64,000 nt of DNA from Methylovirgula sp. (GCF_037200945.1 NZ_JBBCGP010000001.1:1672501-1736500), one strand, 5' to 3'. Counted from the first letter of the stretch, positions 42,549 through 52,033 are shown. The notes: generated by a model from the sequence alone, not told the origin. Numbers and translations are program-made.

Positions 42549-44102
42549 TTAGAAGAACCAAGCCGTGCCGAAGGCGATATCGTCCACGGAGATTTTGCCG
42601 CCGGACTGGTTGATCGACCAGGAGTGACCGTATTCAGCCTGCAACGCCATCCAGGGAGTCAGCTGATAACGAGCGAAGCCGATGATGCTCTCGTTATCCT
42701 TGACCAGGTATTGCGAAACAGTCGCGTAATAGGCGCCGGTATCTTCCGCGCCGGTCAGGTTAAGCGCACTGACGCCGAAGCTGGCGCCGAAGGTGAACTT
42801 ATCCCAGGTGTAGGACGCCTGTCCGTATCCACCGAAGGACGTACGCGGATCCCCGGCAAAGTCGAAGCCGTTCAGGAAGAGGCCCGTCGTGCCGAGGCCC
42901 TTGCCGTAATAGCCGTAGGCGACGAAGCTGAAGCCATCGATATCCAACTTGGCAAAGCCGTCCACGCCCCAGCTTTCGATAGCTGCGCCAGGTGCAAGGA
43001 AGGCGGAATCGCCAATATCAGCCTTGTGCTCCTGCCACACACCGTCACCCGACACGGTCAGGTTCGCACCGGGGGCAATCACACCCTTCCACTTGATCTG
43101 GGCCTGCACCTCTGGAGCTTCCGATTCGTGAATCAGCAGGCCAGGTCCGCCAAGCGGATCCGCCAGGCTATTAGTCGCATTATAAGGCGCGAACGCACCG
43201 AGCGACGCCGTGAAGCCGTTGAAATCCGGCGTCGTATAAGTGACCTGCGGAATCCAGTCGGCATAGACATAGCCCACGCCAATACGGCCGAGTGTCGTGT
43301 TGCTGTTCTGGCTGATGGTGGGAGTCGTGCCGAAGCCAAGCAATGTTGCGTCGTTCAGGATGGCGTCAGACCCGAAGAGGCCGAGATCGCGGCCGATCTT
43401 GACTGAACCGAAGGTCGGCGTGCCGACCGTGCCGAAGACCTGACGAAGATCGATGCCGGGCGAACCGAGCGCCTGCGCGTTGCCGGCGCTGTTGGCGCCA
43501 CCGACACCGGTCACGTTGTCGCCGCCCGTATAGGCGCCGATCGTAAAGCCGAGATCATAACCCATCTGGTTGGTCGCTATGCTGAGCACGATGGCGCTTG
43601 GCAGGAGGCCAACGGTGATGTTGTTTTCCGCGTTAACCTTGCTTGCGCCCGTGGTCGCGCCGACGATGCCGCCGCCGATCGCGGAACCCGAGGTCTTCTG
43701 CTGGAAGTCTTCGACACCACCGAAAATGAGGTCGCCGGAGATCTTCACATCGATCGCGCCGACTTCACCTTCCTTGGTGATCAGGCCGGGGATGTGAAAG
43801 CCGATGCCCTTGTCGAGGCGGGTGAGATAGCGGTCATCCGGAACGACGACGACGCCGTCCTTCGAATAATGACGGCTATAGGGGCGGCCCATTTCCGCCT
43901 TTTCCGCCGCGTGGCGGGACTTCAGTTTGGAATATTCGCCGTGCGTCAGAACGCCTTTGGCACGCAATTGATCAAGCAGCTGGTCCGTAACGTCTGCGCG
44001 GGCCTGGCTGACTGCCGCCATGCTCACCGCTGCCGCCGCCGCGAAAACGACCATCCGCGCAAGGCGGCCGCTGCGGCGAGACTCGGATGGAAATTTCGCC
44101 AT
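42549..44102 (-). CDS. outer-membrane porin
   Basis: 517 residues. A signal peptide (to about residue 36, ending in ARA-D) precedes a polar region with heptad-like stretches (VTDQLLDQLRAKGVLTHGEYSKL), followed by a long beta-barrel part of alternating aromatic and Gly/Asn-rich strands. The last residue is Phe (GTAWFF), the BAM recognition signature of barrels. It is probably a general or anion diffusion channel. It is monocistronic with a strong terminator and presumably abundant. Confidence 0.87.
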   Translation of the reverse strand: MAKFPSESRRSGRLARMVVFAAAAAVSMAAVSQARADVTDQLLDQLRAKGVLTHGEYSKLKSRHAAEKAEMGRPYSRHYSKDGVVVVPDDRYLTRLDKGIGFHIPGLITKEGEVGAIDVKISGDLIFGGVEDFQQKTSGSAIGGGIVGATTGASKVNAENNITVGLLPSAIVLSIATNQMGYDLGFTIGAYTGGDNVTGVGGANSAGNAQALGSPGIDLRQVFGTVGTPTFGSVKIGRDLGLFGSDAILNDATLLGFGTTPTISQNSNTTLGRIGVGYVYADWIPQVTYTTPDFNGFTASLGAFAPYNATNSLADPLGGPGLLIHESEAPEVQAQIKWKGVIAPGANLTVSGDGVWQEHKADIGDSAFLAPGAAIESWGVDGFAKLDIDGFSFVAYGYYGKGLGTTGLFLNGFDFAGDPRTSFGGYGQASYTWDKFTFGASFGVSALNLTGAEDTGAYYATVSQYLVKDNESIIGFARYQLTPWMALQAEYGHSWSINQSGGKISVDDIAFGTAWFF

Positions 44103-44375
44103 CGAATGTATCCCCCTCGTTATAACTATTATGAGTCGAGTTATTCCGAGGCCGATCCTAGAGATTTTCCCGAAACGGTCGATAGCTTGTGCGGCTTAGC
44201 ACCGCATTTCGCGACGCTATGTGGCAAATGGGCGACAGAATTGTGCGTAGCGCACGCCCGAAATTTGTCACGCGGCTGAGTCGCGCACGATCAAGAAAAA
44301 TCAAAGCTTAAAAGGGAGTTAAGCGCGGCGCACCGTTGCTTCGCGGCGCGCCGATTGTGCGGCGGGCGTGCTTTG
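44103..44375. other. gap between porin and the next minus-strand gene
   Basis: 273 bases. The part nearest the porin is AT-rich (TATAACTATTATGAGTC) and presumably contains its promoter. No gene, hairpin or repeat was recognised. Confidence 0.4.
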
Positions 44376-44810
44376 TCAGAAACTGCCCGCCGGACGCGGA
44401 CCGGGTGATAACGCCGGCCGGGGCGGGGCTGAATCGTGTGTGTAGCCAGTCGCTGCGCCACCAGCCGCGGCACCGCCTTGATAGGGCGCGAGCGTATCCT
44501 GGTACATTTCCAGGCAAGTCAGCATTTCGACGTAACTGGGAATTGGATGCGGCGGAATGCAACTCTGCCGGCTCGTGGCCTTGAATTTCGACCATTTCTG
44601 GCCGAGCTGCGTGCGCGCCTCTTTCTCGTCCAATATGCAATTGCGATAAGTTTCCTTCGGATCGGTCGTCCCATAATTCTGCGCTGCGCGGCAGGTCCTC
44701 TCCATATTCAAAACCGGGATGCGGTCGAGTGAAGCCGATGCCGGATAGCTCATGAGCCCCGCGCTGGCGGACAGCAAAAACGCGGGCAGCAGAAGAATAC
44801 GGAAGCGCAA
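44376..44810 (-). CDS. exported hypothetical protein
   Basis: 144 residues. A clear signal peptide (RFRILLLPAFLLSASAGL, cleavage after ASA) is followed by a mature part with four cysteines (ERTCRAAQNYG, RNCILDEKEAR, RQSCIPP, MLTCLEMYQ), suggesting two disulfides, and a Pro/Gly/Ala-rich tail. The ERTC-x-DEKEAR-QLGQKW pattern resembles small unnamed periplasmic proteins of Rhizobiales. Function unknown; no neighbour on the same strand within 270 bases. Confidence 0.65.
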   Translation of the reverse strand: MRFRILLLPAFLLSASAGLMSYPASASLDRIPVLNMERTCRAAQNYGTTDPKETYRNCILDEKEARTQLGQKWSKFKATSRQSCIPPHPIPSYVEMLTCLEMYQDTLAPYQGGAAAGGAATGYTHDSAPPRPALSPGPRPAGSF

Positions 44811-45050
44811 GGTGGGAACTCCAGCCGTGAAGCCTGATCAATAGCCTAATTTAGCGCTGCTGAACTGCAACACCAGGTCGAAAAGAGTCTGCGGCCCTCA
44901 CCGGGCCAGGGTCGGCAAGCTACGCATATGTTTCGCAATCTACAACAGATCATGGAACGGTCGCCTCGCCGCGGCGTTCGCCTCAAGCGAAAATCCGGGC
45001 GTTAACTTTTTGTTATCGCGAAACGGAGCATCCTTGGGGCGGAGGCTCTG

Positions 45051-45338
45051 ATGATCCAACTTGCGCTCATCTCGTTTGCTTTCGGCGCTTTGCTTGCCGG
45101 CCGCTATCAATTTCTCGTCCTCAGCGTGGCGACGTTCTTCGGGCTTCTCGGCGTCGCGCTCTATGCGCATGCGGCGCATCTGACGCTAATGAACGGTTTT
45201 CTCGCCGGGTTGTTATTCGCGATCTGCCTCCAGGGCGGCTATCTGACCGGCGCACTTTTTTTTGAACTGTGTCTTCCGTTCGTCAGGGCGCCGGCGCATG
45301 CGAAGGCGCAGATGAATTCGCAGCACCACTGGCGCTGA
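45051..45338 (+). CDS. small hydrophobic membrane protein
   Basis: 95 residues from an ATG with GGAGG five bases upstream. Three hydrophobic stretches (about 3-20, 24-44, 48-75) imply two or three membrane helices, and the tail is short and polar. It is convergent with the response regulator, with five bases between the stops. No family is recognised. Confidence 0.6.
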   Translation: MIQLALISFAFGALLAGRYQFLVLSVATFFGLLGVALYAHAAHLTLMNGFLAGLLFAICLQGGYLTGALFFELCLPFVRAPAHAKAQMNSQHHWR

Positions 45339-45343
45339 AATCG

Positions 45344-45961
45344 CTAAGCTTGGCGGTTTTGCAGCGAAAAGCGGATGAGGTCCGTTGTCCGTTCAAGCCC
45401 GAGCTTTTCCTTGAGGCGTGAGCAGGAATTCGCCACGGTCTTGTAGGCAATGCCGAAGGTATTGGCGATTTCCAGCAAGCTTTTGCCTTCGCCCAGCAAC
45501 CGCAAAATTTCCATTTCGCGGTTGCTCAGCTTTTGCAGCGGGTCTTCCTCATTGGAAGCCGAGAAGACGAGTTCGTTCGCGGCTTCGCGATCGACATAAC
45601 GCTGGCCGGCGGCGACGCGTTTGACCGCCGTGACCAATTCGTCGGCCGGCGCGCTCTTGCTCACGTATCCTGAAGCACCGCCGCGCAAAGCACGCGAGAC
45701 ATAACCGGCTTCCGAATACATCGTGAACATGACGATCCGCGTCGTCTTGTTCTCGTTCTTCAGCCGTTGCAGCAATTCGAGCCCGCTGCTGCCGTTGAGA
45801 TTGATGTCGAGGACGATAATGTCGGGCGATTCGCTGCGCAGTTTCGACAGGCCCTGCTGCGCGGTGCCCGCCTCGACGACTTCGGAGCCGGGGATGGTGC
45901 CGAGCAGGCGCCGCACGCCCTCGCGGACGATGCCGTGATCGTCGATCACCAGGATCTTCAT
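45344..45961 (-). CDS. LuxR/NarL-type response regulator
   Basis: 205 residues from ATG 45961, which overlaps the kinase stop by four bases. The receiver domain has IDDHGIVREGV, the phosphoacceptor Asp in IIVLDINLNG and the Lys in YVSKSAP. The C-terminal LuxR helix-turn-helix is seen in LSNREMEILRLLGEGKSLLEIANTFGIAYKTVANSCSRLKEKLG. It forms a two-component pair with the gene upstream. Target genes cannot be inferred from the sequence. Confidence 0.93.
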   Translation of the reverse strand: MKILVIDDHGIVREGVRRLLGTIPGSEVVEAGTAQQGLSKLRSESPDIIVLDINLNGSSGLELLQRLKNENKTTRIVMFTMYSEAGYVSRALRGGASGYVSKSAPADELVTAVKRVAAGQRYVDREAANELVFSASNEEDPLQKLSNREMEILRLLGEGKSLLEIANTFGIAYKTVANSCSRLKEKLGLERTTDLIRFSLQNRQA

Positions 45962-47373
45962 TGCGCCGCCATCCCCTGCGCGAATTCGAGGTCCTCGTCG
46001 CTCGGCAAGGGCAAGCGTGTGGTGACGACGACGCCCAACCGGTCGCTCCGGTTGTCGACTGTCAAAGTGCCGCCGAGCAGCGTCGCGCGTTCCTTCATTC
46101 CGATCAAGCCGAAGCCTCCGGAGGCGTTGTTGGCGTCGAAGCCGCCGCCGTTGTCCGACACGCGCGCGACAAGAAAACCGCCGTCGTATGTTTCCTCGAT
46201 TAAAACTTCGATGCGTGATGGCCGCGAATGCTTGACCGCGTTGTTCAGGCTTTCGCGGATGATGCTGTAAAGCGCGCCATCGACACGCGGCCCCCAGGTC
46301 TTGTCCGGTGCCTTGACGCTGAAGGTGATCTCGGGGCGTCTCGACTTCCAATAGGATACGAGGTTCTCGACGGCACTGGCGAGGCCCAGCGCATGCAGGC
46401 CGGATGGCCGCAACTGGCCGAGGATAGCCTTGACGTTTCGCTTCATTTCGGCGACGGCGCCGCGAATAGCGTGGGCGCGGTCAACAATGGCCGGAAAGTC
46501 CTTGGTCTGCGCCAATTCGCGGATGGTCATTGCGTCGACGTCGGCCGAGAAGAGAAGCGGACTGATGTCGTCATGCAGGTTGCGGGCGAGTTCGATGCGC
46601 TCTTCTTCCTGCACCGTCTCAAGCTGTTCGTGCAGCCGATGATTGCGGTGTTCCATTTCCGAAAGACGAACCGCCATGTCATTGAAGCCGGCGCTGAGCT
46701 TTGCAAGTTCGCGTGGCGCGAAGACGGGTACGCGGGCGCGATAGTCGCCATTGCCGATACGCGCAAACCCGCGGGTCAGTTCCTCCAGCGGCCGAAGCGC
46801 GCGACCGAGCATGAAATAGAGGACGAGGAGACACGTCGCCGCAAAGAGTGCGAGCAGAAATAGCAAATTCTTCGCGTCATCCCAGAGGCCGAGGATGTCG
46901 TTATGCGCGTCGGTCTCAAGTCGCAACGTGCCGCTGCTCTTCAAAGCCGAAGGCAGATCGACTGTCGCGACGAGCGGCGTGCCCGCGAGAAGTTTGTAGA
47001 GAAACGATGGCACCGGACGCGCGGGCGGCGCGAGGATGGAATGTACCAGACTGTTGTCTGCCGTCTGCAGCGTGGCGCGGACGTTTCTGTCGCCGTTGAA
47101 ATTGGCGACGATATGCTGGAGACGCCAGCCCGGTTGGGTGATGCCGTCGGTTTCGTCGGCGACGTTGGCGACGGCCCGCTGCGCGGCGGCGAGCGAGGCG
47201 GTCATGTCGGCTTCGACTTTTTCATAGGCCCGCCAGAAGACCAGCAGGGTGCTCAGCGCCAGCGTTGCGAGGAAAATAAGCGCAATCGAACGAACGAGCA
47301 GAAGGCGCAACGGCAACGACGAATCCTCACAAGCGACCCGCGATTTCCGGAAATTTCCCGACGGGGGCGACAT
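45958..47373 (-). CDS. sensor histidine kinase (HisKA_3 type)
   Basis: 471 residues. Two membrane helices (about 23-45 and 165-190) enclose a periplasmic sensor region. A HAMP-like segment (LGRALRPLEELTRGFARIGNGDYRARV) and a coiled coil lead to the phosphorylatable His in LARNLHDDISPLLF and a GHL ATPase with IIRESLNNAVKHS, VSDNGGGFD and GFGLIGMKERA. The N-terminal form recalls the MoxY/LapD-type sensor domains of methylotroph kinases, but this is a weak impression. Coupled to the response regulator. Confidence 0.9.
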   Translation of the reverse strand: MSPPSGNFRKSRVACEDSSLPLRLLLVRSIALIFLATLALSTLLVFWRAYEKVEADMTASLAAAQRAVANVADETDGITQPGWRLQHIVANFNGDRNVRATLQTADNSLVHSILAPPARPVPSFLYKLLAGTPLVATVDLPSALKSSGTLRLETDAHNDILGLWDDAKNLLFLLALFAATCLLVLYFMLGRALRPLEELTRGFARIGNGDYRARVPVFAPRELAKLSAGFNDMAVRLSEMEHRNHRLHEQLETVQEEERIELARNLHDDISPLLFSADVDAMTIRELAQTKDFPAIVDRAHAIRGAVAEMKRNVKAILGQLRPSGLHALGLASAVENLVSYWKSRRPEITFSVKAPDKTWGPRVDGALYSIIRESLNNAVKHSRPSRIEVLIEETYDGGFLVARVSDNGGGFDANNASGGFGLIGMKERATLLGGTLTVDNRSDRLGVVVTTRLPLPSDEDLEFAQGMAAQ

Positions 47374-47443
47374 TTATCTGTCACCTTATAGCAGGTTCGC
47401 CGGGTGCTGGTCTCCCCCTATTCGGGAAGACGCGGCAGCCGGC

Positions 47444-48685
47444 TTACATGGCAAGGATGTAGGCAATGCTGTTGGCAAGGTCGTCGAGCCCATCAAGCTG
47501 GTCGCTGTTGCTGAGGATGGTGATGGAAAACCAGTGCCCGTCTTTCTGGCGGACGATTTCGTTGAAGGACGTGTAGCCGGGGACGGCGCCGGAATGGCTG
47601 TAGACAGCCGCGTCGTCCTTCTCCTCGTAGAACCAGCCCATGCCGTAGTAGATCATGGGTGATACCCGTGCCTGGGCGGCGAGCATGGTGTCGCGGATGT
47701 CCGGCGGCACGATCTTCGGGTCCATCAAGGCCTTGTCCCAGGCGAACAGGTCAACGGCGCTGCTCACCGCGTCGGCGCTGCCTTTGAGCCAATCGGGATT
47801 GGTGAAGGCCGGCCGGCGCCGGCGGCCGTAATCGGGCCGCGCCCAGACGGCGGCCTGTTCCTTCAGCGCCGCCGAGACCGGCTCCGCGGGCAGGACCGAG
47901 GCATCGGGATCGAAATGGGCGTCCGCATCGTCAATGAAGCGCGTCTCGACCATGCCGGCGGGTTCGAAAATCCGCTTGCGCAGCAGCTCGTGATAGGTCT
48001 CCGGCTGGGCCTCGCCGGGCAGCCTGCATCGCTCCATCAGCTCTGCGATGAGAAAGTAATTGGTGTTGCTGTAATCGAAATCGTCCGAGACGGTCGAAGG
48101 GGGCTGGTTCTCGATATCCTGAAACAATGTGTCGGCGTCGATCGGCTGCCAGGGGTCGGTTCCAGTCGGCGGCCGGCGGGTGAAGTTCGGCAGGTTAGAT
48201 CGCATCGTCAGAAGCCGCCCGACGGTCAGCCAGGGTTGCGCTTTCCAGAAAGAACTATCGTCGAAGACGGCCACAAGCGGCGTCGCGAGATCGAGCTTTT
48301 TGCCGGAGCGGGTCGAGACGGCGCCGTTTTTGATCATCTCAAGTGCGACAGCGGCGGTGAATTGCTTGGTGATCGATCCGATCTCATAGAGCGTATGGCC
48401 ATCGACAGGCCTGCCGTCGCTGGCGCCATAGCCTTTCGCCGCCACGAGGCGTCCCTCCATGCCGATCGAGACGCTCATACTTGGCAGCGTGGCTTCGTCG
48501 GTACCGTTCAACTCACGAAAATGCGCGATGATCTGGTCGATCTGGACGGATTTACTCGACGACCAGGATTGCGCCAACGAAGGGGAGGCGACGAGAAAAG
48601 GGAGGCAAATGGCAACTCCCATCGCCGCCCGCGCACCTAGACGCAGACGGTTGATATTTCGAATCGAGTTGGTCCATAGATTCAT
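47444..48685 (-). CDS. exported serine hydrolase, class C beta-lactamase fold
   Basis: 413 residues with a signal peptide ending in SLAQ at about 39. The S-x-x-K nucleophile motif (GSITKQFTA), a Y-x-N-like DYSNTNY and a late H-S-G motif (YSHSGAVPGYTS) mark the beta-lactamase/DD-peptidase/esterase group. Relatives include esterases and D-aminopeptidases; true antibiotic resistance is not implied. It stands alone, in the same direction as the kinase gene downstream but with a 70-base gap. Confidence 0.87.
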   Translation of the reverse strand: MNLWTNSIRNINRLRLGARAAMGVAICLPFLVASPSLAQSWSSSKSVQIDQIIAHFRELNGTDEATLPSMSVSIGMEGRLVAAKGYGASDGRPVDGHTLYEIGSITKQFTAAVALEMIKNGAVSTRSGKKLDLATPLVAVFDDSSFWKAQPWLTVGRLLTMRSNLPNFTRRPPTGTDPWQPIDADTLFQDIENQPPSTVSDDFDYSNTNYFLIAELMERCRLPGEAQPETYHELLRKRIFEPAGMVETRFIDDADAHFDPDASVLPAEPVSAALKEQAAVWARPDYGRRRRPAFTNPDWLKGSADAVSSAVDLFAWDKALMDPKIVPPDIRDTMLAAQARVSPMIYYGMGWFYEEKDDAAVYSHSGAVPGYTSFNEIVRQKDGHWFSITILSNSDQLDGLDDLANSIAYILAM

Positions 48686-49137
48686 GCGGACTTCGCCATT
48701 GCGCCGCCGCCTCGCATTCAGACCGCGCGGTAAACCAGCGCAGATCGAACAAAATGGGCGAAGCGATCCGCCGGATCAAGAAGCAGTTTTCAGGCCGGAC
48801 GGGGTTTTGCCCAGCAGATCGCTGGATATCTGTCTATTTGGGTGGTTTGAGCCGATCTCGCCGAAGCTGAGATAATTTCCCCGAAACACCGGGTAAAAGC
48901 GCCCGATTTACGCCTCAACGAATCTCGTTTCGGAGGCCTAAATCGGAACTTTCCTTCCCGATAGCGGGCGCTAGGGTCAGCATTGCTGCACCTTTTCAAG
49001 GCGGCGAGCGACAGACGCCGCCTTTGAATGTCCGGATTGTCTCGATCCGGACCCCCCAAAGCCTTGAGCGTTTCCCGCTTGCGGGAAACGCTCATTTTTA
49101 TAAGGCGCGGACTTTTATATGGATGGGACTGCGCCGC
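48686..49137. other. 452-base gap with two hairpins
   Basis: Between the serine hydrolase start and the dps stop. It contains a GC hairpin AAGGCGGCG/CGCCGCCTT (48998-49024) and the perfect palindrome listed next. A 101-codon frame over part of it has no coding character. The hydrolase promoter should be here, but no clear boxes were seen. Confidence 0.4.
49066..49093. repeat. perfect 28-base palindrome
   Basis: GAGCGTTTCCCGC and its exact complement with a two-base centre, followed by ATTTTTAT on the plus strand. It could end transcripts from the left, but the dps gene comes from the right. The arm start GAGCG resembles the other palindromic repeats of the window. Confidence 0.75.
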
Positions 49138-49680
49138 TTAAGCTGAGCGCGGTGCGATGCGGCTGGCTTCGTTGAGGAACCAGGTCCGGCGTTCCGTCTC
49201 GTCGATGTAGACTTCGAGCTGGCTCGTCGTCGCGACATCGCCGTGTTCGTCCGCGACTTCATGTGCGGCTCGGAAAGACTTCGCAAGCGTGGCATTGTCC
49301 TCGCGCAGTTCGGCCAGCATATCCTGCGGGGTGACGAAGGGCGCGTCATTGTCGAAGATGCGCTGGTTGCGGGAGATCTCGCCGATCGAATGCAGCGTCA
49401 CACCGCCGACTTTGCGAACGCGTTCGGCAAGCACATCGGTCATTGCGAAAATCTGCTCTCCTTGCTCGTCGAGCAGAAGATGATAGTCGCGGAAATGCGG
49501 TCCGCTCATGTGCCAGTGAAAATTCTTGGTCTTCAGATAGAGCGCGAAAACATCGGCGAGAGCGAGGTTAAGCGCGGCGGCGATGTCGCGAACCGCATTG
49601 GCGCCAAACCCCGACGGGGTCGCCAAAGCGGGCGGCACAGTTTCTGAGCTCTTGCTCTGCGGGCTCGATTTGCTGGACAT
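49138..49680 (-). CDS. dps: Dps-like DNA-binding ferritin
   Basis: 180 residues from ATG 49680 (GAGGAG seven bases upstream). Forms dodecamers that oxidise iron with hydrogen peroxide and protect DNA. The ferroxidase ligands are visible in KTKNFHWHMSGPHFRDYHLLLDEQGEQI (His, His, Asp, Glu across the dimer interface), followed by the helical bundle. A Ser/Lys-rich N-terminal tail of about 15 residues may bind DNA. It lies behind HdeD-FUSC in a stress-type group. Confidence 0.92.
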   Translation of the reverse strand: MSSKSSPQSKSSETVPPALATPSGFGANAVRDIAAALNLALADVFALYLKTKNFHWHMSGPHFRDYHLLLDEQGEQIFAMTDVLAERVRKVGGVTLHSIGEISRNQRIFDNDAPFVTPQDMLAELREDNATLAKSFRAAHEVADEHGDVATTSQLEVYIDETERRTWFLNEASRIAPRSA

Positions 49681-49775
49681 TCCTCTACTCCTCTTTGGCA
49701 CAATGTGGCGGGCGACATGCGGCCGGCCATTATGAACTCAATGCCGGCCTACAGAAGCCCGGACCGCATTTGGTT

Positions 49776-50924
49776 CTAAGCGATTTCTTCGAGTTTCGCG
49801 TCGGGTTTTTTTGCCTCACTTGATTTTGGCATCCGCGCGATTTTGCCGACGCTGGCCCCGAGCGTCGCAAGATCGGTATGCATCTGTTCGAAGCAGAAAC
49901 CCAGGGCGAAAATGCGCTCGACCGCATCGGTCGGTAGATTTTGCAATAATTGCGCACGGCGCAGGGCGGCGAATGCTTCGGAGAAATTCACAAAGGCCGC
50001 ATCGATTTGCGTTATTGGCGCAGGCTCGGCGCGCGCGTTGAGCGCGGCGGCGGCGCTGATCAGGAACTCTCGCGCCGCGACGGCGAATTGTCCGATTGGC
50101 TGGGCAAGACGCTCAAGAATGAACGGCGGCAGAGGTTCGGTCGCCGCACGTCCCAGCAAGACAATATCGTGACGCAGCCGTAGCGTCACGTCGATGAGCG
50201 GTTGCGGGTCCGGGTCGGAATGGAGATAGGCCGAGCGTTCGCGTGCGGCCTCGATGTTGATCGCAGCAAGCTTTTGAAACGCGTCACCGACATGGCGTTG
50301 CAGCCGATGCGCCGGCGTGTCGGCTTGCGGCGCGTTGAGATCGGCGACGAGCACGGGCAAAATATCCGCCAAACGGATCAGGATTTTCGCCGCGCCATCG
50401 TAGACGAGGTTGTGCGCCCGCTGCGGGAAAACGAGAAATGAGACGGCGAGCGATACTGCGCACCCGACTGCAACTTCGATGACGCGGAAGAAGGCCGATT
50501 GCAGCGCGCTTGCGTGCGTGATCGTCGGCAGAAGTAAAACCATGACCGCGGTGAAAGGCGCTGCCGCGAAACGTGGGCTTAAACTCGCGAGGAAGGCAAG
50601 TGGGGCGAGCGCGAGGCCCAGCGTGAGCATGATTTCGAGATTGCTATTATGCGGGACGAATATGCCGACGAGGCCGCTATAGACGCCACCGCCAAGCGTG
50701 CCGATCATGTAATCGATTGTCGCGATCAGCGATTTGCCGACGCTCGTCTGCGTCATGATCACCGCGGTCAGCACCGCCCAAAGCGCCCAGGGCAGGTGGA
50801 GCAATTGCGAAATGTAAAAGGTCAGAACGGCGGCGACCGTTACACGCAAACATAAGCGCAATTGCGCCCGCCGCTCGCTCAGGCGCGCGGACAGCCACGT
50901 CCGCACGCGGTTCAAGAATCCCAT
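49776..50924 (-). CDS. FUSC-family inner membrane exporter protein
   Basis: 382 residues from ATG 50924; the frame continues upstream over the HdeD gene but that is shadow. The N-terminal half has about six membrane helices including RVTVAAVLTFYISQLLHLPWALWAVLTAVIMTQTSVG, typical of fusaric-acid-resistance/AaeB-like proteins, and the C-terminal half is a helical cytoplasmic domain. It follows hdeD by 16 bases. It probably effluxes aromatic or weak acids, substrate unknown. No AaeA-like partner is nearby. Confidence 0.85.
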   Translation of the reverse strand: MGFLNRVRTWLSARLSERRAQLRLCLRVTVAAVLTFYISQLLHLPWALWAVLTAVIMTQTSVGKSLIATIDYMIGTLGGGVYSGLVGIFVPHNSNLEIMLTLGLALAPLAFLASLSPRFAAAPFTAVMVLLLPTITHASALQSAFFRVIEVAVGCAVSLAVSFLVFPQRAHNLVYDGAAKILIRLADILPVLVADLNAPQADTPAHRLQRHVGDAFQKLAAINIEAARERSAYLHSDPDPQPLIDVTLRLRHDIVLLGRAATEPLPPFILERLAQPIGQFAVAAREFLISAAAALNARAEPAPITQIDAAFVNFSEAFAALRRAQLLQNLPTDAVERIFALGFCFEQMHTDLATLGASVGKIARMPKSSEAKKPDAKLEEIA

Positions 50925-50940
50925 CTTTTTTGTTCTTATA

Positions 50941-51525
50941 TTAGGTGGGCGGCAGGACCTTCTTTGCGTCGAGCGCGAGCATGACCAATGTCGTACCGCC
51001 AAAGACCATGTTGATGCCGAGCAGCAGGCCGATCGCCCAGATCGCCGAACTCGGCAATTGCAGGAAGATCATCCCGGCGAGGAGGAGATCGACGACGCCG
51101 CTCGCGACCATCCAGCCCCAGCGCCCGGAGAGGTTCTGCCGATATTCGGTGGCGAAGATAATCGAGGAGAAGCCCTCGATGATAAAAAAGACGATGAGCA
51201 GCAAGGTGAGTGAGACCGCGCCCTGGCCGGGCCGGGCAATGAGGAGGAAGCCGACCGCAATGGCGAGGATCGCCGAGAGCAGCGACCACCAGAAGCCAGC
51301 CGCAGGGCGCAGCGAGAATGTGGAGACGAGGCCGACCACGCCGCTGATCAGCAGGAGCCAGCCAAAGAAGATGGTGAATGTGAGCGTCGCGACGAACGGC
51401 ACGGCGATCGCCGCGAAGCCGAGGATGATCAGGACGATGCCTTCGACCAGAAAATAGGTCGTATGGCGCTTGAGGGCGACGGCAACCCTCTCCTGCAGTC
51501 CGTCCAACGATGGGTTCAGGGTCAT
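50941..51525 (-). CDS. hdeD: HdeD family acid-resistance membrane protein
   Basis: 194 residues from ATG 51525, with GGGAG seven bases upstream. Six hydrophobic helices in three hairpins, with the repeated LLISGVVGL, VFFIIEGF and GWMVASGVVDLLLAGMIF elements that define HdeD/DUF308 proteins. The exact function is unknown; in E. coli it contributes to acid survival at high density. It is the first gene of a unit with the FUSC transporter. Confidence 0.87.
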   Translation of the reverse strand: MTLNPSLDGLQERVAVALKRHTTYFLVEGIVLIILGFAAIAVPFVATLTFTIFFGWLLLISGVVGLVSTFSLRPAAGFWWSLLSAILAIAVGFLLIARPGQGAVSLTLLLIVFFIIEGFSSIIFATEYRQNLSGRWGWMVASGVVDLLLAGMIFLQLPSSAIWAIGLLLGINMVFGGTTLVMLALDAKKVLPPT

Positions 51526-51593
51526 GAAAAGTCTCCCGGAATAAGCGCGATGCAATGACGAAGCAGGATCATTCTACCGCAAATAAAGTCATC

Positions 51594-51640
51594 TGGCCCT
51601 TGCCGAAGGTCAAACCTTGGACCGTGAGGGCCAATTTTTG
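51594..51640 (+). other. hairpin with T-run between hdeD and the transhydrogenase unit
   Basis: TGGCCCT/AGGGCCA outer arms (51594-51600, 51627-51633) with an inner AAGG/CCTT pair, followed by TTTTT. It lies in the divergent region, so it is either part of a leader of the small gene at 51735 or a structural signal. Confidence 0.4.
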
Positions 51641-51734
51641 GTCATTTTTCGGCACCCCCGGGCGCGAAGCCCCTTGACGGCGGCGCCGATCGAAGTGAAT
51701 GACAGAGTTGAAAAGTCGATAACAGGGAGGTTCC

Positions 51735-51881
51735 ATGTCCAGCCCGATTGCTGCCGACCCGAATTCGGAAGCTGAATTCGCCCACCATGTGCAAACTTAT
51801 CGCCTGTTCATCAACGGGTTTAAGTATGGCGCGATCGGCGTTATAGCGATCCTCATCCTCCTCGCCTTTTTAACACTCTAA
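51735..51881 (+). CDS. small aa3-type cytochrome oxidase subunit IV-like protein
   Basis: 48 residues, ATG 51735 with GGGAGG five bases upstream, TAA at 51879-51881. A short acidic N-terminus (SEAEFAHHVQTYRLFINGFKYG) precedes one C-terminal membrane helix. This matches the bacterial aa3 subunit IV family, commonly found in front of pntAA in Alphaproteobacteria. No oxidase genes are in the window. Its link to the transhydrogenase may be positional or functional. Confidence 0.75.
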   Translation: MSSPIAADPNSEAEFAHHVQTYRLFINGFKYGAIGVIAILILLAFLTL

Positions 51882-51978
51882 AGCACGCTGGCTCGTGGCG
51901 CCGCGCCGCTTTGCGCGCGGGGCGCCGTGGCGATTTGTGTCGACCTGCGTTCGGATTTTCCGGGTTCGCACGGTCGTC

Positions 51979-52006
51979 GTCCCGCGAAGTCCCGCGGATG
52001 CGGGAC
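51979..52006 (+). promoter_or_regulatory. alternative hairpin in the pntAA leader
   Basis: GTCCCGC occurs at 51979 and at 51989, and GCGGGAC at 52000-52006 can pair with either copy. The downstream pairing leaves a four-base loop and is followed by GTTTGATTGTT. It is 27 bases before the pntAA start and could be an attenuator or stability element. Confidence 0.4.
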
Positions 52007-52033
52007 GTTTGATTGTTCGATCGGAAGCACATT

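Noticed and set aside
48790..49095. 101-codon frame in the gap before the serine hydrolase
   Set aside because: Arg/Ser-rich without domain or good ribosome site; it runs through two hairpins.
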